Source: Kordiimonas aquimaris
GTDB lineage: Bacteria > Pseudomonadota > Alphaproteobacteria > Sphingomonadales > Kordiimonadaceae
Assembly: GCF_025574485.1 (NCBI RefSeq)
Contig: NZ_JAOBPO010000002.1
Span: forward strand, 126,501-190,500
Reading direction: 5' to 3'
Length of the DNA stretch: 64,000 bases
Positions 1-7,094 of this stretch are shown piece after piece. The notes below the pieces were generated by a model. That model did not search any database. It was not told the DNA's origin and saw nothing but the letters and a program-made list of their open reading frames with translations. Numbering within the stretch: position 1 is the stretch's first letter; every line of letters begins with the position of its first letter. The position numbers and the translations under genes are program-made.

Positions 1-92
1 TTCGAACGGGGACATTTGGTTTTGATCTTACAGTGGTTCCCGCGTATAGCATACACGCAACAGATAGGCCTTCAATGGGTGGGAGAAAAGAC

Positions 93-1394
93 ATGATTGC
101 AAAAATAGTTGGAATGAGTTTGCTGGCAACCAGCATAACCACAGTAGTTGCTGCAGATATGGAAGGTGTTCCGGATGGCACCCCAGCTGATCCTCAAACA
201 GGCGTTGCATTGCCCGCAGGCTTTAAGGCGACGGTGTTTGCTGAGGGCGTGGGCCCTGTACGGCATATTGTTGCTGCTGAAAACGGTTGGGTATACGGCG
301 CTTTGTTCCGTAAAAAAGACGTATCAGGCTATGATGTGAATGTTGGTGCTGTGGCTATGCATGATAGTGACGGTGACGGCGTTATTGATAAAACTGAGTA
401 TTTTGCACCTGATATGCAGGGTACCGGCATCGGCGTATATGATGGTTATCTTTACTATGGGACAGACACAGCAGTGATGCGCTGGCCATTGCCGGCAGGC
501 GGCGCACCCAAAGGGGATGCAACAATGATCGCTGTTGGTTTCAATAAAGAAACGCAACATGCTACCAAAAACATGACCTTTGATGGCAAAGGTGGGCTGT
601 ATGTAAATGTTGGCGCACCGTCGAACGCATGTATGCGCGAAATGCGCAAAAAAGGTTCGCCGGGTATGCGTCCATGCCCCATTCTTGAAGAATACGGCGG
701 CGTATGGAAATTTGATGCCGCAACACCGAACCAGGACCAAATGAAAGACGGGCAACGATACGCAACCGGCATTCGTAACGGTATTGCTCTGTCGTGGAAC
801 TCGCATGCAGATAGTCTTTATGTTGCACAGCACGGCCGTGATCAGTTGGCCAGCTTCTTCCCTGATATGTTCACAAATGAACAAAGCGCGGAATTACCAT
901 CGGAAGAATTTCATAAAGTAGCTGAAGGTGCGGACCTTGGTTGGCCTTATAGCTACTATAACCATGAAGTTGGTGAGCGTATGGTGATGCCTGAATACGG
1001 CGGTGACGGGAAAACTGTATCTGATGAAGGACAAAAACCGTTGGTTGGTTTTCCGGGGCACTGGGCACCGAATGGTTTGATGTTCCTGAAAGGCGACGCG
1101 ATGCCTGCAGAGTACCGCAAAGGTGCGTTTATTGCCTTCCATGGTTCATGGAACAGAGCACCGATGCCACAGCAAGGTTACCGTGTTGTTTATGTGCCGC
1201 TTGATGATGATGGCAATGTTGCTGGTGACTGGATTACTTTTGCCAATGGTTTTGCGGGCGATGGCCCGATTGCATCGCCGCGTGATGCCAAGCATCGCCC
1301 GATGGGCCTCGCGGAAGACGCTAGCGGCGCAATGTATATTGCAAGTTCCATGGCAGGTGGGCGTATATGGAAAATAACATATGAAGGCGAATAA
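93..1394 (+). CDS. periplasmic PQQ-dependent sugar (sorbosone-type) dehydrogenase
   Basis: The start at 93 is chosen because GGGAGAAAAG precedes it and the product then opens with a clean export signal (MIAKIVGMSLLATS..., cleavage near VVAA-DM); an in-frame upstream ATG at 33 would bury that signal. The roughly 433-residue protein resembles the soluble glucose/sorbosone dehydrogenase beta-propeller family, with typical blocks GIRNGIALSW, LYVAQHGRDQL, EGADLGWPYSYY, APNGLMFLKG and AFHGSWNRAP. Such enzymes oxidise sugars or alcohols in the periplasm using PQQ and pass electrons to a cytochrome. The next gene, overlapping by 14 bp, encodes a c-type cytochrome, which supports this. The substrate cannot be read from sequence. 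No PQQ synthesis genes are in the window. Confidence 0.85.
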   Translation: MIAKIVGMSLLATSITTVVAADMEGVPDGTPADPQTGVALPAGFKATVFAEGVGPVRHIVAAENGWVYGALFRKKDVSGYDVNVGAVAMHDSDGDGVIDKTEYFAPDMQGTGIGVYDGYLYYGTDTAVMRWPLPAGGAPKGDATMIAVGFNKETQHATKNMTFDGKGGLYVNVGAPSNACMREMRKKGSPGMRPCPILEEYGGVWKFDAATPNQDQMKDGQRYATGIRNGIALSWNSHADSLYVAQHGRDQLASFFPDMFTNEQSAELPSEEFHKVAEGADLGWPYSYYNHEVGERMVMPEYGGDGKTVSDEGQKPLVGFPGHWAPNGLMFLKGDAMPAEYRKGAFIAFHGSWNRAPMPQQGYRVVYVPLDDDGNVAGDWITFANGFAGDGPIASPRDAKHRPMGLAEDASGAMYIASSMAGGRIWKITYEGE

Positions 1395-1776
1395 CATTAT
1401 TGCTGCAGCAGCACTGTGTGTTGCTGCAGTTGTCCCCACGTTTGCGCAAGGCACACCAGAAGTACCCGCGGGCAAAGCATTATATGAGGAAAACTGTGCT
1501 GTCTGCCATCAGTTTGATGGTGGCGGTGTGCCATTTATGCAGCCCGAACTAATCGGTAGTCCGCGTGCAAACGGCGCCAAGGGTGGGGTCATAGATATGA
1601 TCTTGTTTGGCAGCGCAGCAGAAGGTGCGGGGCAGGGCGAGTTTTCAAATGAAATGACGTCTTTTGATTATCTAACAAATAAAGAAATAGCGGCGATAGC
1701 GACTTATGTACGGACCAATTTTAAAAACGATGGTGGGCCTGTCAGCGACGCTGATGTCCGGTCACGCCGCAAGTAA
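1381..1776 (+). CDS. periplasmic c-type cytochrome, electron acceptor of the dehydrogenase
   Basis: This is a 131-residue protein with a Sec signal (cleavage near TFAQG) and one haem site, C39-A-V-C42-H43. Met92 in EFSNEMTS is the probable sixth haem ligand. This is the small mono-haem cytochrome c fold commonly placed next to PQQ-dependent dehydrogenases. Its start codon lies inside the dehydrogenase gene (14-bp overlap), which indicates translational coupling and a shared electron-transfer role: dehydrogenase to this cytochrome to the respiratory chain. The 3' end in turn overlaps the downstream TonB receptor gene. Confidence 0.88.
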   Translation: MKANNIIAAAALCVAAVVPTFAQGTPEVPAGKALYEENCAVCHQFDGGGVPFMQPELIGSPRANGAKGGVIDMILFGSAAEGAGQGEFSNEMTSFDYLTNKEIAAIATYVRTNFKNDGGPVSDADVRSRRK

Positions 1777-3748
1777 CGCACAAGATACAAATTCTCCTGA
1801 AGAAATTACTGTTTCCGGTGCGCGGTTACCGGTTGCCGCGATAGGCCAATCTGTTGTGTCCGTTAATTTGAATGAACGTATTGTTCTTCGGCTCGATAGC
1901 TTGCTGGGTTCTGTGCCCGGTGTTGGCTTGTTTCGCCGTGCCAACAGCTTTACAACGCATCCTACAACACAAGGCCTGAGTATGCGCGGTGTTGGTGCAA
2001 ATGCTGCTGGACGTGTGCTGGTGACCATAGATGGTGTGCCGCAAAATGATCCGTTTGGTGGATGGATATACTGGTCTGGATATCAGGGGCAGGTGATTCA
2101 ATCAGCTACCGTGCGTAAAGGCGGTTCACCTGGCGCGTTTGGTGCGCAGGCGCTGGCGGGTGCAGTGGATATTGCAACCGTGTCAGCTAATCAGGCATCA
2201 GCTTTCTACGGTTCGGATAACAGTTTCAGCGTTAATGGTAGCGCCCATATTCAAGGTGAGCGTTCTGTGTTTTCGATTGATGCAGGCTACTTTGAAACGG
2301 ACGGCGACTTCCTGCTGCGCGAGGAAGATCGTGGCAGTGTTGATGTGCGTGCGGCAAGCGAAGCGCGGTCGGTTGGTGCTGCTTATGCATACCAGTTAGA
2401 TAGTGCAACAACGATTACGGCGCGACTTCGTTATTTCGGTGAAGAACGCATAAACGGCCTGAGCGAAGCAACGAACGAAACGGATGGTATTGAAACATCT
2501 TTGCGTATTTTGCATCGACCCGATAGTGGCCCTGCATACGAGCTGACTACATACTTCCGTACGCGGGATTTTGAAAATGTGTTTGCGTCAGCACGCGATG
2601 GTCGTTCAACAGAACGCCCTGTGCTTGACCAGTTCGATGTACCTGGATGGGGCGCTGGTTTTCTGGCGCGCGTACAAAGTGGTGGGTTTGAGTTTGGCCT
2701 TGATGGCCGCCGCATGAGCGGTGAAACCAATGAACGTTTCCGTAACCTGGGTGCCGGTTTCACACGCCAGCGCCGTGCGGGTGGTGATCAGTGGATTATC
2801 GGTGCATACGGCGATTACACAGCTGAAGGCGATTGGGGTGTCTTGTCCGTTTCTGCACGCTTAGACCGGTGGCGGACCTACAATGGTGAGCGGTTCGAAT
2901 TTAGCCTTGAAGACGGATCAACCGTACGCGAAGACGCTGTGCCAAACCGTTCTGATTGGATCGGTTCTGGTCGTATTGGTTATGAGCGCCCATTAACAGG
3001 TGCGATAACCTTCCGTAGTGCAGCCTTTAAGAGTTGGCGATTGCCTACGCTGAATGAGTTTTACCGACCGTTTCGAGTTGTTAACGATATTACGGAAGCA
3101 AACCCGAACCTGAGCCCTGAAACACTATATGGTATTGAGGCCGGCTTTGATTATAACCCACTAAACACAGTTAGCGGCAGCGTGACCGTTTTCCGCAATT
3201 GGTTAAACGACGGCGTTGGTAATATTACGGTTGGCTTTGGGCCAGGCTTCTTCCCCTTGGGTGGTTTTGTGCCGGGCGGCGGCGTGTTGCGCCAGCGTGC
3301 AAACGTGGACCGGACCAAAATTGACGGCGTAGAATTTGAAGGCCGCATTGATATGCAGGATGGCCTGCAGCTTACGGCGCAGTATCTGTATGCGCGCGCG
3401 CGCATTACACAGTTTGATGCTAACTCTGCACTTATCGGTAACCGTCCCGTTCAAACACCGCGTCACAGCGGTAATGTTAGTCTACGTCAAAACCTCGCAG
3501 GTGGATGGTGGCGTTTGGAAGGTCGCTATGCGTCCAGCCAGTTTGATGATGATGTTAATACGCGGCGTTTGGGCGGTGTATTCACGGTGAATGCCGGTGC
3601 AAGTATGCGCCTTAATGATGCGTTTGATCTGACGGCAGCCATTGAAAACCTGTTTGATAAACAAGTGATTTCAGCACTGTCTTCAACGGGTCTGCGCACC
3701 GTTGCACAGCGCCGTTTTGTGCGTGTGGGTGTTAACGCGCGATTTTAA
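1706..3748 (+). CDS. TonB-dependent outer-membrane receptor linked to the PQQ dehydrogenase
   Basis: The 680-residue product has a plug domain (about residues 30-150, with TQGLSMRGVGANAAGRVLV, IDGVPQNDPFGGW and GSPGAFGAQALAGAVDI) and a 22-strand-type barrel ending in the aromatic signature RRFVRVGVNARF. The start at 1706 lies inside the cytochrome gene (71-bp overlap). An ATG at 1730 would leave a shorter signal (MVGLSATLMSGHAASNAQ), so the exact start is uncertain. The ligand is unknown. Given the operon, it could import PQQ, as E. coli PqqU/YncD does, or the dehydrogenase substrate or product; both ideas are inference. A strong hairpin terminator follows. Confidence 0.85.
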   Translation: MYGPILKTMVGLSATLMSGHAASNAQDTNSPEEITVSGARLPVAAIGQSVVSVNLNERIVLRLDSLLGSVPGVGLFRRANSFTTHPTTQGLSMRGVGANAAGRVLVTIDGVPQNDPFGGWIYWSGYQGQVIQSATVRKGGSPGAFGAQALAGAVDIATVSANQASAFYGSDNSFSVNGSAHIQGERSVFSIDAGYFETDGDFLLREEDRGSVDVRAASEARSVGAAYAYQLDSATTITARLRYFGEERINGLSEATNETDGIETSLRILHRPDSGPAYELTTYFRTRDFENVFASARDGRSTERPVLDQFDVPGWGAGFLARVQSGGFEFGLDGRRMSGETNERFRNLGAGFTRQRRAGGDQWIIGAYGDYTAEGDWGVLSVSARLDRWRTYNGERFEFSLEDGSTVREDAVPNRSDWIGSGRIGYERPLTGAITFRSAAFKSWRLPTLNEFYRPFRVVNDITEANPNLSPETLYGIEAGFDYNPLNTVSGSVTVFRNWLNDGVGNITVGFGPGFFPLGGFVPGGGVLRQRANVDRTKIDGVEFEGRIDMQDGLQLTAQYLYARARITQFDANSALIGNRPVQTPRHSGNVSLRQNLAGGWWRLEGRYASSQFDDDVNTRRLGGVFTVNAGASMRLNDAFDLTAAIENLFDKQVISALSSTGLRTVAQRRFVRVGVNARF

Positions 3749-3752
3749 AACA

Positions 3753-3785
3753 ATGCAGGTCTTGGTGTTAAGACCTGCATATTTC
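3753..3785 (+). terminator. intrinsic terminator of the dehydrogenase-cytochrome-receptor operon
   Basis: A perfect 11-bp stem, ATGCAGGTCTT / AAGACCTGCAT (3753-3763 with 3770-3780), with a 6-base loop is followed by a T-rich tract, 4 bp after the receptor stop codon. It closes the three-gene operon. Confidence 0.85.
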
Positions 3786-3880
3786 TCTTGTGTCCACCGA
3801 GATCACAGGCTAAATCCTCAATACAAGCTATAAAAATATAGCAATAATAAAACATAAAACGACATACGAGGATCAATCAC

Positions 3881-4156
3881 ATGAAACCAATCAACATTAT
3901 ACTTGTATCTGCTGCTTGCCTGACCATCAGTGCATGTTCCGTTAAAATCTCTGATGACGGTATCGACCGCAACTACCGTGACTATGAAAACTATGACCGC
4001 ATAACGGTTACACTACCAAGTGGTGATCGTGATCGATTTACCTGCCCTGAAGGTACAACATCATTTGTGCTGAACCACAAAGATGAAGGTTTGGGTATGG
4101 CATATGGCTGCCGCACAAACGGTGCGCCGATACCAACAATGGATGGTGGCCTTTAA
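3881..4156 (+). CDS. small outer-envelope lipoprotein, unknown function
   Basis: This is a 91-residue protein with a lipoprotein signal; the lipobox LTISAC places the lipidated cysteine at residue 19. The mature part is short and polar and includes GDRDRFTCPEGTTSF and MAYGCRTNGAP, with two further cysteines that could form a disulfide. CGAGG upstream supports the ATG. A small inverted repeat, GCTATA-AAAA-TATAGC (3827-3842), lies in the leader and may be chance. No family is recognised. It has its own terminator and appears to be monocistronic. Confidence 0.7.
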   Translation: MKPINIILVSAACLTISACSVKISDDGIDRNYRDYENYDRITVTLPSGDRDRFTCPEGTTSFVLNHKDEGLGMAYGCRTNGAPIPTMDGGL

Positions 4157-4186
4157 AGGCTTAATTCAGCGAATATTAGTGTTTCT

Positions 4187-4211
4187 AAAGCCGGGTTATG
4201 CCCGGCTTTTG
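4187..4211. terminator. bidirectional intrinsic terminator
   Basis: The hairpin AAAGCCGGG-TTATG-CCCGGCTTT is flanked by A and T runs on both sides. It sits between the lipoprotein gene (plus) and the end of the convergent serine hydrolase gene (minus), so it can serve both. Confidence 0.85.
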
Positions 4212-4236
4212 CGTATTTAGGTTGCGCTTGATGCCA

Positions 4237-5481
4237 TCAGTCATCTGCCAGTGCTGTGCCAGATGCCATCTGTGCGGCAACATGGGTTGAAATGGCCTGA
4301 AATGCAGCAACCTGAAGGTCTTTTTTGCGCGGCTCCTTCGGGTCAGTGAACTTTTGGTCAGCTGAGGTTTTGGCAATGACTACGCCTGTGGTTGGATCGA
4401 TATAGATATATTGATAATAGATGCCTGCCGCAAAGAAGTCACCGTGCGGTTCGATCGGTGTCCACCATTGATAGCCATATCCATTGGGGTTGCCAGAACC
4501 TGGGTTGCCTTTGCCGGGCATAAGGTGCGGTGCATCCGGCGTGATAGACGCCTGTACCCATTGTGCAGGTACAATCTGTGTGCCGTTCATGTTGCCACCA
4601 TTCAGATACAATCTGCCCATTCGAGCCATGTCTCGTAATGTTACGTTTAGTCCACCCATGGCCATTTCAACGTTTTTGCCGTCTGTTAGCCAGTGTGCAT
4701 CAAATTCCATACCTAGCGGCTGCCAGATTTTTTCCTGCAAATAAGCCGAGATACTTTTGCCAGTAACTTTCGCTAGCAACATACCCAGCACATGGGTGTC
4801 AACGCTGACATAATTATTATAGGTGCCGGGGGTTCGTTTTTGCTTTAACGAAAGAACAAATTTATTCAAAGAACCGCCAGTAGCAACTGTCAGTCCCATT
4901 TGGTTCACGTCGGATAATGGGTCGCTGTAGTCTTCGTTAAAATACACACCGGACGACATTTGCAGAATGTCCTTAATGCGCACGTCGTTGTAACCAGATG
5001 CGGTCAGTTCAGGCAGGTATTTAGTAATAGGGTCTTCGATGCTATCGAATTTTCTTTCGTTCATCGCGATACCGATCATGGCGGATACAAATGATTTCGA
5101 GACAGAGAACATAATGTGTTTATCATCTGCGCTCTCGCCCTGATAATAATCCTCAAGAACGATTTGGTCATCCACTGCAACCAGAAAACCTGTGGTGAAG
5201 GTGTCGTCTAACATGCTTTTGACGGTATAGGTCTCACCTTCATACTCAAACGTTTCAGGTAAGGTGATGCCGTCTAATCGCCGGAAAGGCAGTGTGCTTG
5301 AGGGTGCCTTTATAGTCGTGCCACCAAATACATCGAAGGAGGTGCGGAAGTTTTCTGTCACAAGAGCCGGGTCGAGGTACAACTGAAATGGCCTTATCTT
5401 TTGGTAGTAGCTCCAGCCCCATATGCCGCCAGCGACGATAACAACGGCGAATATTGTGCCAGCAATTTTTCTCCAGCTCAC
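4237..5481 (-). CDS. membrane-anchored serine hydrolase, NylB/class C beta-lactamase fold
   Basis: The start is GTG with GGGAGAG five bases upstream. The 414-residue protein has one N-terminal transmembrane anchor (about residues 7-24) and then a penicillin-binding-protein-like hydrolase domain. S126-V-S-K129 is the nucleophile motif SxxK, YNNY is the Tyr-x-Asn-type motif, and NGYGYQWW is typical of the 6-aminohexanoate-dimer hydrolase (NylB) branch. Members cleave amides or esters, and the natural substrate is usually unknown. The gene lies 61 bp downstream of a CoA-transferase gene on the same strand and may be cotranscribed with it. Confidence 0.82.
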   Translation of the reverse strand: MSWRKIAGTIFAVVIVAGGIWGWSYYQKIRPFQLYLDPALVTENFRTSFDVFGGTTIKAPSSTLPFRRLDGITLPETFEYEGETYTVKSMLDDTFTTGFLVAVDDQIVLEDYYQGESADDKHIMFSVSKSFVSAMIGIAMNERKFDSIEDPITKYLPELTASGYNDVRIKDILQMSSGVYFNEDYSDPLSDVNQMGLTVATGGSLNKFVLSLKQKRTPGTYNNYVSVDTHVLGMLLAKVTGKSISAYLQEKIWQPLGMEFDAHWLTDGKNVEMAMGGLNVTLRDMARMGRLYLNGGNMNGTQIVPAQWVQASITPDAPHLMPGKGNPGSGNPNGYGYQWWTPIEPHGDFFAAGIYYQYIYIDPTTGVVIAKTSADQKFTDPKEPRKKDLQVAAFQAISTHVAAQMASGTALADD

Positions 5482-5542
5482 AGGTCTCTCCCTTTATTAT
5501 GTCCCTGCATAATCATATGGCGTGATGGAGACTTTAGACAAG

Positions 5543-6886
5543 CTATAGCCAGTTTGGTAATACGCTACCCAGATTGCATGCTGGTGAAGGCCATGTCATC
5601 GGGGCTCCTTCAATATGCAGTGGCGGCTTTAGGCGCTGTGCCGGGCCCCAAGGGGTCTGTTCTACCTCGGTTGAAAAGTCTCTTTCTTCAGCGTCTTTGC
5701 TTAGTGTACCGCCGTGTTGCTGTATGTTTGCCATCAGCAATTCTGCTGTGCGCGCCAAAGACAGGCGTGCGTTTGTGAGGCTTTTCTCTAATACAGCCAT
5801 ATCAATTGCACGGATTGCGGCAGCGGCCATCATGTAACCTGTTGCGTGATCCAGTGCTTGCACTGGTAACGGTGTTGGTTTTTGCGCGTTTGCCCAATGC
5901 ATACCTGCATCTGCAATGCCGCAGCTCATTTGCACAAGGCTGTCAAAACCGCGCCGTTTTGCCCATGGCCCAGTCCAGCCGTAAGCGTCTAGTGATACTT
6001 CAATCAAGTGTGGTGCATAGCTGGTGCGCACGGATGAGCCGTATCCCAAATTTTCGAGCGCATTTGAACGATAACCATGAACAAGCACATCAGCATTGGC
6101 GAGTAGTTGTTCAAAAGTCTGACGATCTGTTTGTTCTTTGAGGTTCAAAAAGCTACAACGTTTACCCAGAGTAATATCAGGAACGATATTGGCTTCGTCC
6201 CATTCTGGTGGATCGATACGAAGGACTTCTGCGCCGAACGCAGCCAGTGTGCGTGTGGCAACAGGGCCAGCCAGCACGCGCGTAAGATCGAGAACGCGCA
6301 AACCATTTAAGGGGCGTGCGGCAGTGCCGTGCCAATTTCTGATGCTGCCGGTGCGCTTGTTTACCCAATGAATCAGAGGTTCCGCTGCCACAGCAAGCCC
6401 TTGTGGATGTTCTTGCCATTCTGTGCGGGACCGCATTTGCGCAGCGACGCCGCCAGCCTTTACAATCGCTGTTTCAAGATCATTCGCGCGCCAGTTCTTC
6501 ACGGCAGACGCTACCTTTTTACGGTCTGCCTCCACGCCGAGAACAGAGAGTGCAGCACGGCGATGATGCGGCAGGTTGGTATGCAGTTTGATCCAACCGT
6601 CTTGTGTTTCATAGTCACCTGCAACAGCGTCCCAGACAGGTGGGAGTTGCCACCCAATAGGCTGGATTGACATGTTGAACCAAAGGGAAGCTAGTCGTTG
6701 ATCTACAAACACATCTGGTTCAGACGCTCTCAAACCAATAGTTTTGACAAGGCCGGAGATAGCACTGCCCACTGCACCAATTGATGAGGCAGCCAATTTG
6801 CTGACAGCAAAACGTGACGGTAAATACTCTGGGTTAATTACCTCGGTATTGTGTTCAAGATGGAGGGCAGACAGGATTTCTTGCAT
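5543..6886 (-). CDS. family III (CaiB/BaiF) acyl-CoA transferase
   Basis: The 447-residue protein carries the CaiB/BaiF hallmark LNGLRVLDLTRVLAGPVATRTLAAFGAEVLRIDPP (about residues 190-225). It also has ANADVLVHGYRSNALENLGYG and a GFDSLVQMSCGIA segment. The first 185 residues resemble a second, poorly conserved lobe, so the signature that usually begins such proteins lies in the middle. This suggests a two-lobe or permuted member. The enzyme moves CoA between carboxylic acids; its acid partners are unknown. There is no convincing ribosome site at the ATG used here. The gene is divergent from the FtsX/MacB permease gene, across two palindromic sites. Confidence 0.78.
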   Translation of the reverse strand: MQEILSALHLEHNTEVINPEYLPSRFAVSKLAASSIGAVGSAISGLVKTIGLRASEPDVFVDQRLASLWFNMSIQPIGWQLPPVWDAVAGDYETQDGWIKLHTNLPHHRRAALSVLGVEADRKKVASAVKNWRANDLETAIVKAGGVAAQMRSRTEWQEHPQGLAVAAEPLIHWVNKRTGSIRNWHGTAARPLNGLRVLDLTRVLAGPVATRTLAAFGAEVLRIDPPEWDEANIVPDITLGKRCSFLNLKEQTDRQTFEQLLANADVLVHGYRSNALENLGYGSSVRTSYAPHLIEVSLDAYGWTGPWAKRRGFDSLVQMSCGIADAGMHWANAQKPTPLPVQALDHATGYMMAAAAIRAIDMAVLEKSLTNARLSLARTAELLMANIQQHGGTLSKDAEERDFSTEVEQTPWGPAQRLKPPLHIEGAPMTWPSPACNLGSVLPNWL

Positions 6887-6931
6887 AAGTGCAAGCTAGC
6901 ATTCTTTTATGAAATTGTCACTTTCATCAAT

Positions 6932-6969
6932 TGTTCGATTGCGAACAGTTATGTGTTCGAAAATGAACA
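6932..6969. promoter_or_regulatory. tandem palindromic operators TGTTC-N6-GAACA
   Basis: Two identical-arm palindromes, TGTTC GATTGC GAACA (6932-6947) and TGTTC GAAAAT GAACA (6954-6969), have centres 22 bp apart, about two helical turns. They lie between the divergent CoA-transferase and permease genes. This geometry suggests cooperative binding of two dimers of a repressor such as a TetR-type protein. No obvious regulator gene for it is nearby. Confidence 0.6.
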
Positions 6970-7094
6970 TGATGCAGTGAATAGAAAGTGCGTGGCACTG
7001 TAAATCATTGTTAAATATGGATTTATTACTTTCGTTTGTCTGGCATGATTTCTGCTGAGAATAAGTGCAAAATGATAAGCGAAGGATAGATGCA

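Noticed and set aside
1381-3748. Overlap of cytochrome and receptor genes taken as a frameshifted fusion gene
   Set aside because: Both frames are complete with their own signal, catalytic or plug features and stop codons, so overlap is the simpler reading.
6932-6969. TGTTC repeats read as a LexA (GTTC-N7-GTTC) box
   Set aside because: The two GTTC are 22 bp apart and each belongs to its own inverted repeat; spacing does not fit LexA.
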